From: JBPESP01 sp051710585
GTDB lineage: Bacteria; Pseudomonadota; Gammaproteobacteria; Enterobacterales; Enterobacteriaceae
Assembly: GCA_051710585.1 (NCBI GenBank)
Contig: JBPESP010000001.1
Coordinates: 372,001 to 436,000 of the forward strand
Direction of reading: 5' to 3'
Length of the DNA: 64,000 nt
Notes under the pieces: model-generated
Database searches by the model: none
The model's input: only the letters and a program-made list of their open reading frames with translations
What the model was told of the DNA's origin: nothing
Translations under genes and position numbers: made by a program
Shown: one piece after another, positions 44,474-52,456 of the stretch
Layout of the letters: the number at the start of each line of letters is the position of its first letter
How positions within the stretch are numbered: the first letter of the stretch is position 1

Positions 44474-45056
44474 GATTTGATAACATTTATCTCGGCTGTA
44501 TGTCTTATGTCACCCAGGAATTTGCTGTGTGGGATGGATTTACGAATCAATACCAGCTCTCTGTCTTTTGATTTTTTTTAGGCAATGTGCGTAAAGATGA
44601 TTACACTACTATCAGTAGTGTAGCTAGGACTTTTTTGTAATGATACACGCATGTAAGTCATACATTAAGAGTGTACTGACAAAAATACTAATAATACATC
44701 GTCAGGTATCAAGACAAGCATAGTGATCTGCTGGATATGGTTTAGTGTCTATAATAGTGATATTGGTAGCCATCAGTACTATATCTCCACTTCTTAAAGT
44801 ATTACTGACCAGCATCGCCGGTCTACGTCTTACTTACACATATAAAATATTATTCAGACATTCCGTTCTTAAATTACTCCTTTTATTCTTAAAAGGTAGT
44901 CAGAGTAAATTTATTACTTTGTTATGACGATCACAAACGTTTCAAGAAATCACAACAATTGATACAAAGTTTACTGAAACAACTTTGCTGTAGATTTGAA
45001 TTGTTTTTTTCAGCTAGAGTAAACTAACGCGAAAACCGTTCGATGAGAGTTAAGGC

Positions 45057-45641
45057 GTGACGCTTAAATTAATTGTAGGTCTGGGCAATCCCGGTACTGA
45101 GTACGCTACCACCCGCCATAATGCTGGTGCTTGGTATGTTAAATTACTGGCAGAACGCTACCACCAGACGCTGAAAGAAGAAAGTAAGTTTTACGGTTAT
45201 ACTGGGCGGTTTCTCCTCGGCGGCCAGGCTATCCGCTTGTTGGTGCCAACTACCTTCATGAATCTTAGTGGGAAAGCAGTGGCGGCGATAGCCACCTTTT
45301 ACCGCATCGTTCCAGAAGATATTCTGGTTGCGCACGATGATCTGGATCTGTTGCCCGGCAATGCTCGATTTAAGTTTGGGGGAGGTCATGGCGGCCATAA
45401 CGGTCTGAAAGAAATTATTAGCCGCCTGGGTAACAATCCCCAATTTTATCGTTTGCGTATTGGTATAGGCCATCCCGGAAACAAAAATCATGTTGTTGGG
45501 TTCGTGCTTGGAAAACCGCCTACAATAGAACGCCAGCTGATAGATGGCGCTATTGATGAAGCGCTACGCTGTACGGAAATCTTTGTGACCAAGGATGTTG
45601 TACAGGCTATGCATCGCTTGCACATTTATCATCCCAATTAA
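45057..45641 (+). CDS. pth: Pth, peptidyl-tRNA hydrolase
   Basis: Releases peptides from peptidyl-tRNAs that drop off the ribosome, recycling the tRNA. It has 194 residues (E. coli 194). LIVGLGNPGTEYATTRHNAG carries the catalytic His (21 counting Met) and the binding Asn; TTFMNLSGKAV, VAHDDLDL with the catalytic Asp, and GGGHGGHNGLK follow in order. It starts with GTG, preceded by TTAAGG. It is 113 bp upstream of ychF and probably co-transcribed with it, as in E. coli. Confidence 0.97.
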   Translation: MTLKLIVGLGNPGTEYATTRHNAGAWYVKLLAERYHQTLKEESKFYGYTGRFLLGGQAIRLLVPTTFMNLSGKAVAAIATFYRIVPEDILVAHDDLDLLPGNARFKFGGGHGGHNGLKEIISRLGNNPQFYRLRIGIGHPGNKNHVVGFVLGKPPTIERQLIDGAIDEALRCTEIFVTKDVVQAMHRLHIYHPN

Positions 45642-45754
45642 CAACAGGTTTCTAATAATAGATTTATTTTATATATAATAAACGTTTAGAAATATCCTAT
45701 ACCGGTAATTACAGTTAACAGGCTAATGATATAGCTATATAAGGTGAAATTATC

Positions 45755-46846
45755 ATGAGTTTTAAATGCGGCCTTGTCGGTTTTCCTAACGTGGGTAAAT
45801 CTACTTTGTTTAATGCGTTGACAAAGGCAAACATTGAAGTAGGCAACTTCCCGTTTTGTACTATTAAGTCGCATATTGGCGTTGTCCCAATGCCCGACGC
45901 GCGCATAGATCAATTGGCGGAGATTGTTAAGCCGCAGCGTACTGTGCCAACGAATATGGAGTTCGTCGATATCGCCGGGTTGGTGCAAGGTGCATCTAAA
46001 GGGGAAGGTTTAGGTAACCAGTTCCTGACTAATATCCGTGATACAGAGGCCATCGCCCATGTCGTGCGCTGTTTTGAAAATAATAATATCATTCATGTGG
46101 CGGGAAACGTCTGTCCTAAAGAAGACATTGATGTCATCAATACCGAGCTGGCCTTATCCGATCTGCAAGCATGTGAGCGCGCTATTCACTGGGTACAAAA
46201 AAGGGCCAAAAATAACGATCAGGCTGCAAAACTGGAGCGATCAGTTTTAGAAAAATGTTTATCCCACCTAAACAATGCCGGCGTGCTACGCGCGCTTAAC
46301 TTATCTTTCGAGGAAAAAAGTGCTATTCGCCATCTAAGTTTTTTAACGTTGAAACCAACGATGTATATCGCCAACGTTAACGAAGACGGTTTTAATAATA
46401 ACCCTTATTTGGATGAAGTGTACGCCATTGCTGCAGCTGAAGGATCGGTGGTGGTTGCAATTTGTGCCGTAGTGGAATCTGATATCGCTACACTCGATAA
46501 AGAAGGGCGCGAAGAATTCATGAGGGAGCTAGGGCTTGAAGAGCCGGGCTTGAATCGCGTTATACGTGCTGGATATCAGCTTCTCAATTTGCAGACTTAT
46601 TTTACCGCCGGGGTCAAAGAAGTATGCGCCTGGACTATTCCTGTCGGTGCCCGCGCGCCACAGGCGGCCGGAAAAATTCACAGCGATTTTAAAAAAGGAT
46701 TTATCCGGGCCCAAACCATTTCTTTTGCTGATTTCATTACCTATAAAGGGGAACAAGGTGCGAAAGAGGCTGGAAGAATGCGTTCTGAAGGAAAAGAATA
46801 TGTGGTAAAAGACGGTGACGTGATGAATTTTTTATTTAACGTTTAA
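45755..46846 (+). CDS. ychF: YchF, OBG-family ATPase
   Basis: Ribosome-associated P-loop NTPase that prefers ATP over GTP, linked to stress responses and redox sensing. It has 363 residues, as in E. coli. The P-loop GFPNVGKST, DIAGLVQGASKGEGLGNQFL (switch II), NVNEDGF at the base-recognition position and a C-terminal TGS domain (about 280-363, ending DGDVMNFLFNV) are intact. AGGTGA precedes the ATG. Downstream, an 11-bp palindrome (46850-46872) may be a weakened terminator. This is the last gene before the order departs from E. coli. Confidence 0.97.
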   Translation: MSFKCGLVGFPNVGKSTLFNALTKANIEVGNFPFCTIKSHIGVVPMPDARIDQLAEIVKPQRTVPTNMEFVDIAGLVQGASKGEGLGNQFLTNIRDTEAIAHVVRCFENNNIIHVAGNVCPKEDIDVINTELALSDLQACERAIHWVQKRAKNNDQAAKLERSVLEKCLSHLNNAGVLRALNLSFEEKSAIRHLSFLTLKPTMYIANVNEDGFNNNPYLDEVYAIAAAEGSVVVAICAVVESDIATLDKEGREEFMRELGLEEPGLNRVIRAGYQLLNLQTYFTAGVKEVCAWTIPVGARAPQAAGKIHSDFKKGFIRAQTISFADFITYKGEQGAKEAGRMRSEGKEYVVKDGDVMNFLFNV

Positions 46847-47967
46847 AGTTTAATAATTATTATTAAACTATATTATTGCGTGATTTTTTCTATATTATTA
46901 ACGTAATAGAGATATTTACTTACTTATCTTTTTATTTTCGTTTATTTTCTCATTTAATTAATTATGTAATTGTTTACTCATTTAAAATATGCTGCACGCC
47001 CCGTATTCCATTGAGGAATGGGGATTATGGTGATTTGCTACTAATACTCATACTTAACCTTATCAATGGAAACAAGGCGCAACGGCACAAAAAATGGATA
47101 TTCATAGTGTTTTATTGGCCGATAGCGCGTTTATTAAAATATCTCATTTATTTGACTTAGCTCCGAAAACTATTCCCCGTCTCATTGTAAATAAGGTTTA
47201 GTGGTTAATTTTAGCGAATAGATTAAGAATAACTGCAAAGTAATCCACTCCAGTATTTCTCTGTTTAGATATATGCCATATTACCGCACTAAACCTAGGT
47301 TGCTTTCTTAATAGAGAATTATTGCTCAAGATAATTCAAGATTGCAATATGTTTCTTAATGGCTACATTTATTATCGCTATATAGCGTCGCTTTTGTTGA
47401 TAACTGACCAATCGCAGTGTTTTCATGAGTTTGACTGGAAACAGTAACTATAAAACTGGAAGTTTTTAGGGTTTCCAGAGAGGATAGGACTTCTTGTGCC
47501 AGCTACATTATGGCTGGTATTTTGTAGTTCATGAATTTGATTAGGCAATATCGTTTGTTTGCCGTTAGTCTGTCAGAAAGACTAAATTAGCTGAGTGGAT
47601 TTATGTTTGTATTTTAAATTAAAATTTATTCTGTAGAATCCCTTTTCTCTAGTCGAGCTGTAATATCTACATTTCAGTTTTAATTCTACACTTATAATCT
47701 ACCCTCCAGTTGCTAAGTTGAGTAGTTCACATAGTCATCATAGCGTTAGAGAATATCTCGTTTGTCAGTGATACTGCTTAATTGAGCAGACGAAGCGATA
47801 CAAAAGTAGTTTTGCCGGATATGGTGATAATATAGCGTTGTGTCCGGCCTATCGTCTCTGAAGTGAGTGAAAAAGTAAATCCGATTGTGTACAAAACTAA
47901 AAATTGTTTGTTAGTTAGCAGCGCTATTAGAAGATATGTACAAGAAAGATAAAACGTAAGTGATTTT
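46847..47967. other. Non-coding junction between ychF and thrS blocks
   Basis: About 1.1 kb with no intact gene or nameable relic. ychF and thrS are far apart in E. coli, so a rearrangement or large deletion joined two blocks here. I saw no insertion-sequence end or direct repeat marking the joint. Confidence 0.6.
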
Positions 47968-47980
47968 ATGTATAGATCAC
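47960..47980 (+). promoter_or_regulatory. Candidate thrS translational operator hairpin
   Basis: GTGAT (47960-47964) pairs with ATCAC (47976-47980) around an 11-base loop containing UGU at about -35 to -33 from the thrS start. In E. coli a hairpin at this position mimics the tRNA-Thr anticodon arm and lets ThrRS repress its own translation. Position and loop sequence fit; this is inference. Confidence 0.5.
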
Positions 47981-48003
47981 CACTGCAATTTAAGGAAAAC
48001 CGT

Positions 48004-49932
48004 ATGCCTGTTATAACTCTCCCTGATGGTAGTCAGCGTCAGTTTGCTCATTCTATCTCTTCTCTTGATATTGCTCGCGATATCGGTTCTGGTCTAGCTA
48101 AAGCCTGTATTGCTGCTCGCGTTAATGAGGAATTGCTTGATGCTGTTGATATTATTGAGCACGATGCTCAGCTTGTCATCATTACTGCTAAAGATGAGGT
48201 AGGGGTAGAAATTATTCGCCATTCCTGTGCACATTTGCTTGGACATGCCATCAAGCAACTGTGGCCACAAACAAAAATGGTTATTGGTCCGGTCATAGAT
48301 AAAGGCTTCTATTATGATATTGATCTTGATCATACTCTGACGCAAGACGATCTCGGTTTGCTAGAAAAGCGCATGCACGAACTAGCTGAAAAAAACTATG
48401 ATATTGTCAAAGAAAAAGTCAGTTGGCAGCAAGCCCGGGATGCGTTTGTTGCACGGGGCGAGGATTATAAAGTTGCTATTCTAGACGAAAATATCCGCCA
48501 TGATGATTGTCTCCGGCTTTATTATCATGAAGAATATATTGAGATGTGCCGCGGCCCGCACGTCCCCAATATACGTTTTTGCCATTACTTTACCCTGCAA
48601 AAAATCTCGGGCGCTTACTGGCGCGGCGATAGCAAGAGAAAAATGTTACAGCGCATTTATGGTACTGCCTGGGGCAATAAAAAGCAACTCAAAAGCTACC
48701 TGCAACATCTCAAAGAAGCGGCAAAACGCGATCATCGTAAAATCAGTAAGCAGCTTGATTTGTATCACATGCAGGAAGAAGCACCGGGTATGGTATTTTG
48801 GCATAACAATGGTTGGATTCTTTTCCGCGAACTGGAAACCTTTATGCGTATGAAGCTTAAAGCGTATAAGTACCAGGAAGTGAAAGGGCCGTTTATGACA
48901 GATCGCATCCTGTGGAAAAAAACTGGACATTGGGATAACTACGCAAATCATATTTTCACCACGGTTTCGGAAAACCGAGAATACTGTATTAAACCAATGA
49001 ATTGCCCTGGCCACGTACAAATTTTTAAACAAGGTCTGAAATCGTATCGCGATCTACCATTACGGATAGCTGAATTCGGCAGTTGTCACCGTAATGAGCT
49101 TTCGGGTTCGCTACATGGACTCATGCGGGTACGCGGTTTTACCCAAGACGATGCCCATATTTTTTGTACTGAAAAGCAAGTGCATGATGAGGTAAACAAT
49201 TGCATCAGAATGGTGTATGATGTATATGGCACGTTTGGATTTGAAAAAATACTGGTAAAACTCTCTACCCGTCCGGAAAAACGTATTGGCAGCGATAACT
49301 GCTGGGAACGGGCAGAACAAGATCTAGCCGCCGCCCTAACGGAAAACGGTATTGCCTTTGAATACCAGGCGGGGGAGGGAGCTTTTTACGGTCCAAAAAT
49401 TGAATTTACACTGCTTGATTGCCTGGATCGTGCTTGGCAATGTGGAACGGTGCAGCTTGATTTCTCACTACCTGATCGTTTAAATGCTTTCTATATTGGG
49501 GAAAATAATGAAAGAGTGGTACCGGTAATGATCCACCGTGCTATTTTGGGGTCAGTGGAACGGTTCATTGGAATTCTTACGGAAGAGTATGCGGGCTTTT
49601 ATCCGACTTGGCTGGCGCCGACACAGGTTGTAGTAATGAATATTACCGATAATCAATTAGAATATGTTGCAAAACTGACGGAAAAATTGTCAGCGGCAGA
49701 GATTCGGGTGAAAGCAGACTTGAGAAATGAAAAAATAGGCTTTAAAATCCGTGAGCATACTCTGCGTCGGGTACCTTACATGTTTGTTTGTGGAGATAAA
49801 GAAGTGAAAGCAGGTAAAGTTGCTGTGCGTACATGCCGTGGTAAGGATCTGGGCAGCATCAATTTTAACGAGATTACTATCAAGCTGCAGAACGAAATTC
49901 GCAGCCGTAATTTTCATCAACTGGAGGAATAA
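48004..49932 (+). CDS. thrS: ThrS, threonyl-tRNA synthetase
   Basis: Class II synthetase that charges tRNA-Thr and edits mis-acylated Ser-tRNA. From the ATG at 48004 it has 642 residues, exactly the E. coli length; the frame is open 12 codons further up, but MPVITLPDGSQ is the family start and TAAGGA precedes it. The N-terminal TGS domain (about 1-61) and editing domain with HSCAHLLGHA are followed by the catalytic core with zinc-ligand Cys in MNCPGH, motif 2 in GSCHRNELSGSLHG (E. coli has P where L stands), and motif 3 in PVMIHRAILGSVERFIG. The anticodon-binding domain is C-terminal. It leads the thrS-infC-rpmI-rplT cluster. Confidence 0.97.
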   Translation: MPVITLPDGSQRQFAHSISSLDIARDIGSGLAKACIAARVNEELLDAVDIIEHDAQLVIITAKDEVGVEIIRHSCAHLLGHAIKQLWPQTKMVIGPVIDKGFYYDIDLDHTLTQDDLGLLEKRMHELAEKNYDIVKEKVSWQQARDAFVARGEDYKVAILDENIRHDDCLRLYYHEEYIEMCRGPHVPNIRFCHYFTLQKISGAYWRGDSKRKMLQRIYGTAWGNKKQLKSYLQHLKEAAKRDHRKISKQLDLYHMQEEAPGMVFWHNNGWILFRELETFMRMKLKAYKYQEVKGPFMTDRILWKKTGHWDNYANHIFTTVSENREYCIKPMNCPGHVQIFKQGLKSYRDLPLRIAEFGSCHRNELSGSLHGLMRVRGFTQDDAHIFCTEKQVHDEVNNCIRMVYDVYGTFGFEKILVKLSTRPEKRIGSDNCWERAEQDLAAALTENGIAFEYQAGEGAFYGPKIEFTLLDCLDRAWQCGTVQLDFSLPDRLNAFYIGENNERVVPVMIHRAILGSVERFIGILTEEYAGFYPTWLAPTQVVVMNITDNQLEYVAKLTEKLSAAEIRVKADLRNEKIGFKIREHTLRRVPYMFVCGDKEVKAGKVAVRTCRGKDLGSINFNEITIKLQNEIRSRNFHQLEE

Positions 49933-49935
49933 AGT

Positions 49936-50478
49936 ATTAAAGGTGGAAAACGAGTTCAAGCGGCGCGTTCCAATCGCGTTAACCGAGAAATTCGCGCCGT
50001 AGAGGTTCGTCTGACGGGTAGCGAAGGCGAGCAGATTGGTATTGTCAGCCTGAATAAAGCGCTTGAGAAAGCTGAAGAAGCGGGCGTTGATTTAGTCGAA
50101 ATAAGCCCTAATGCAGAGCCACCGGTTTGTCGAATTATGGATTACGGTAAATTCCTCTATGAGAAGAGCAAATTTAGCAAAGAACAAAAGAAAAAACAGA
50201 AAGTTATTCAGGTTAAGGAAATCAAATTTCGGCCGGCTACCGATGAAAACGATTATCAAGTGAAATTACGAAACTTAGTTCGTTTTTTGAAAGATGGCGA
50301 CAAAGCTAAAATCACCTTGCGGTTCCGCGGACGTGAAATGGCACACCAGCAGATCGGTATCGAAGTTCTTAATCGCGTTCGCGATGATTTGAGCGACTTG
50401 GCGATAGTGGAATCTTTCCCCTTTAAAATCGAAGGCCGCCAGATGGTCATGGTGCTTGCACCCAAGAAGAAACAGTAA
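49936..50478 (+). CDS. infC: Translation initiation factor IF-3, AUU start
   Basis: Binds the 30S subunit, prevents premature 50S joining and proofreads the start codon. The first in-frame ATG (50137) would remove 67 residues; the family N-terminus KGGKRVQAARSNRVNREIRA begins right after an ATT at 49936. With that start the protein has 180 residues, the E. coli length. AUU is the known start of enteric infC and is the basis of its autoregulation, since IF-3 discriminates against it. The ribosome site GGAGG overlaps the thrS end, 3 bp upstream of infC. Both IF-3 domains and the lysine-rich linker (SKEQKKKQKVIQVKE) are intact. Confidence 0.96.
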   Translation: MKGGKRVQAARSNRVNREIRAVEVRLTGSEGEQIGIVSLNKALEKAEEAGVDLVEISPNAEPPVCRIMDYGKFLYEKSKFSKEQKKKQKVIQVKEIKFRPATDENDYQVKLRNLVRFLKDGDKAKITLRFRGREMAHQQIGIEVLNRVRDDLSDLAIVESFPFKIEGRQMVMVLAPKKKQ

Positions 50479-50561
50479 GGCCTGAAAAGTAGGGCGCTGC
50501 TTCGGCGGCGCCTTCGCTTTACTAATTAATGTTATTAACTCTGCGGAGTAGAGAGAAACTT
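50479..50561 (+). promoter_or_regulatory. infC-rpmI spacer with GC-rich hairpin
   Basis: GGGCGC...GGCGCC (about 50502-50511 with its partner 8-10 bases on) forms a compact hairpin in the 83-bp spacer. In E. coli this area takes part in the structure through which L20 represses rpmI-rplT translation. A similar role is possible here; only the hairpin is seen. Confidence 0.35.
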
Positions 50562-50759
50562 ATGCTAAAGATCAAGACAGTATGCGCTGCCGCAAAGCGC
50601 TTCAAAAAAATGACTTCGGGCGATTTCAAGTATAAGCATGCTAATCTACGTCATATTCTAACAAAAAAATCCACTCGGCGTAAGCGTTGCCTACGCCGGA
50701 AATCTATAGTTTCTAAAAAGGATCTGGGTTTTGTTATTCGTTGTCTACCTTACGCATAA
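50562..50759 (+). CDS. rpmI: Ribosomal protein L35 (bL35)
   Basis: Large-subunit protein, 65 residues as in E. coli. The sequence KIKTVCAAAKRFKK...YKHANLRHILTKKSTRRKR...VSKKDLGFVI-CLPYA aligns throughout, although it starts ML- rather than MP- and has more substitutions than the other ribosomal proteins here (two extra Cys, and KTGKGG replaced by KMTSGD). The frame is open upstream to 50529, but the ATG at 50562 fits the family. The ribosome site (GAGAGA) is weak, as expected for a gene under L20 control. It is followed after 42 bp by rplT. Confidence 0.95.
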   Translation: MLKIKTVCAAAKRFKKMTSGDFKYKHANLRHILTKKSTRRKRCLRRKSIVSKKDLGFVIRCLPYA

Positions 50760-50801
50760 GCATCATTTAATCGGTTTGAATAAGACTTCAGGAAGAAACA
50801 T

Positions 50802-51158
50802 ATGGCTCGCATAAAACGAGGTGTTGTAGCACGGGCACGTCATAAAAAAATCTTAAAACAAGCGAAAGGTTACTATGGCGCTCGTTCACGCGTTTATCGT
50901 GTTGCTTTCCAAGCGGTTATAAAAGCAGGTCAGTATGCTTACCGTGATCGTCGTCAAAAAAAACGTCAATTTCGTCAATTGTGGATCGCGCGTATCAACG
51001 CTGCGGCTCGCCAGAATGGTATTTCTTACAGCCAGTTCATCAATGGCTTAAAAGGGGCTTCTATTGAGATCGACCGTAAAATTCTAGCGGATATTGCTGT
51101 ATTCGATAAAGTGGCTTTTGCCGCTCTGGTTGATAAAGCGAAAGGCTTCATAGCTTAA
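50802..51158 (+). CDS. rplT: Ribosomal protein L20 (bL20)
   Basis: Needed for early assembly of the large subunit and, in E. coli, represses rpmI-rplT translation. It has 118 residues, matching the family: RIKRGVVARARHKKILKQAK, YGARSRVYRVAFQAV, YRDRRQKKRQFRQLWIARIN and a globular C-terminus ending VDKAKGFIA. AGGAAGAAAC supplies the ribosome site. A terminator follows at 51169. Confidence 0.97.
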   Translation: MARIKRGVVARARHKKILKQAKGYYGARSRVYRVAFQAVIKAGQYAYRDRRQKKRQFRQLWIARINAAARQNGISYSQFINGLKGASIEIDRKILADIAVFDKVAFAALVDKAKGFIA

Positions 51159-51168
51159 CCGGTTAAAA

Positions 51169-51197
51169 AAGAGGGAAGATTGGTTCTTTCTTTTTTT
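51169..51197 (+). terminator. Terminator after rplT
   Basis: AAGAGGGAA (51169-51177) pairs with TTCTTTCTT (51184-51192; two G-U pairs) around six bases and is followed by five more T residues. It separates the thrS-rplT unit from pheM-pheST. Confidence 0.65.
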
Positions 51198-51258
51198 CGC
51201 AATAATGTCTAATAGAATTTCAAGTTATCAAAAACAGAATCAACAAGGTAATGCAAGT

Positions 51259-51318
51259 ATGAATGCTTCTATATTTTTTATTTTAGACCTTTATTCAGGG
51301 ATTTACTGTATGGTTTAA
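51259..51318 (+). CDS. pheM: PheM leader peptide (altered)
   Basis: A 19-codon frame MNASIFFILDLYSGIYCMV starts like E. coli PheM ([14 protein letters not shown]), with AAGG upstream, and sits just before a conserved attenuator. After Phe7 the reading diverges: the underlying DNA still looks like the Phe-rich stretch but is one base out of frame, as if a T had been lost from a T-run. Only two Phe codons remain in frame against five in E. coli. Ribosome stalling on low Phe-tRNA, which normally prevents termination before pheST, should be weakened. Confidence 0.7.
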   Translation: MNASIFFILDLYSGIYCMV

Positions 51319-51338
51319 GAAACGAAAAATAGCGCTAG

Positions 51339-51362
51339 AGCCTCCCGGAGTGGAGGTTTTTT
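51339..51362 (+). terminator. Attenuator of the pheST operon
   Basis: CCTCC (51341-51345) pairs with GGAGG (51352-51356), extended by A-T and G-T pairs, around a six-base loop and followed by six T residues. It corresponds in sequence and place to the E. coli pheM attenuator, between the leader peptide and pheS. Confidence 0.8.
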
Positions 51363-51457
51363 ATTGCTGATAAGTGGGGTTCTATGCCTATTTGACATAG
51401 TCATCAGCCTCTTGCTCATTTAAGATTAAGCTATCTACGGCAGGAAAAGAGGAAGCA

Positions 51458-52441
51458 ATGTCACATCTTACAAATTTAGTTGCGCAGGCTAAAAAAGATA
51501 TTGAACGATCCCAGAGTATAGAGGCGTTGGAATTAATCCGCGTTGAATATTTAGGAAAAAAAGGGCATTTTACTCAGCAAATGAAGGTGTTACGGAATCT
51601 GACTCTGGATGTAAGACCTGTGGTTGGTGCTATAATCAATCAGGCAAAACAAGACGTACAGAAGGCCATAACCGAGCGTAAAGTGATTCTGGAGGGGATA
51701 GTGCTGGAGGGGCGGCTAGCAGCTGAAATGTTGGACGTCTCGCTGCCGGGGCGGCGTATGGAAAACGGGGGTTTGCATCCAGTATCTCGCACTATTGCGT
51801 GTATTGAAAATTTCTTTGGTGAGTGGGGCTTTTCGGTGGCCACTGGGCCGGAAATCGAAGATAATTATCATAATTTCGATGCTTTAAATATCCCACAGCA
51901 CCACCCTGCACGTGCAGATAACGATACTTTCTGGTTTGACGCTACTCGACTTTTACGTACACAGACTTCCGGTATACAGATCCGTATTATGGAGGCGCAG
52001 CAGCCGCCGATTCGCATTATTGCACCGGGACGGGTTTATCGTAATGACTATGACAGGACACATACGCCGATGTTCCATCAGATGGAGGGGCTGATTATAG
52101 ATACTGGTATCAGTTTTAGCAACCTAAAGGGCACTCTACATGATTTTCTGAGCGATTTCTTTGAAGAGGACCTGCAGATCCGTTTTCGCCCGTCTTATTT
52201 CCCTTTTACCGAACCTTCGGCTGAAGTGGATGTGATGGGAAAAAACAGTCGTTGGCTGGAAGTGGTAGGTTGTGGCATGGTGCATCCGAATGTCCTGCGG
52301 AATATCGGTATTGATCCGGAAGTTTACTCTGGCTTCGCTTTCGGCATGGGTGTGGAGCGGTTGACGATGCTTCGTTATGGTGTTACGGATTTACGCGCTT
52401 TTTTTGAAAACGATCTGCGTTTTCTTAAACAATTTAAATAA
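51458..52441 (+). CDS. pheS: PheS, phenylalanyl-tRNA synthetase alpha subunit
   Basis: Catalytic subunit of the alpha2-beta2 enzyme that charges tRNA-Phe. It has 327 residues, as in E. coli. The N-terminal coiled-coil region (about 1-85) contacts tRNA. The class II core holds GLHPVSRT, TGPEIEDNYHNFDALN, motif 2 in RVYRNDYDRTHTPMFHQMEG (where E. coli has RNDTIDATHTPMFHQ), FTEPSAEVDV and motif 3 in AFGMGVERLTML. AGAGGAAGCA precedes the ATG. It is 15 bp upstream of pheT. Confidence 0.97.
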   Translation: MSHLTNLVAQAKKDIERSQSIEALELIRVEYLGKKGHFTQQMKVLRNLTLDVRPVVGAIINQAKQDVQKAITERKVILEGIVLEGRLAAEMLDVSLPGRRMENGGLHPVSRTIACIENFFGEWGFSVATGPEIEDNYHNFDALNIPQHHPARADNDTFWFDATRLLRTQTSGIQIRIMEAQQPPIRIIAPGRVYRNDYDRTHTPMFHQMEGLIIDTGISFSNLKGTLHDFLSDFFEEDLQIRFRPSYFPFTEPSAEVDVMGKNSRWLEVVGCGMVHPNVLRNIGIDPEVYSGFAFGMGVERLTMLRYGVTDLRAFFENDLRFLKQFK

Positions 52442-52456
52442 AAGCGAGATTAACAC

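Larger units (their letters stand above)
44186..45056. other. Spacer between prs and pth with fossil sequence
   Basis: E. coli has dauA and ychH between prs and pth. Only about 870 bp remain here and neither could be read. It holds the prs terminator, a 21-bp tandem array (44391-44473) and a small hairpin (TACACTACT/AGTAGTGTA, about 44602-44622). Confidence 0.55.

Noticed and set aside
44353..44550. Minus-strand frame with repeated YKLYPFL
   Set aside because: It only mirrors the 21-bp tandem array, whose unit length is a multiple of three; no ribosome site or family.
48646..49032. 128-codon minus-strand frame opposite thrS
   Set aside because: Antisense shadow of intact thrS with no family resemblance.
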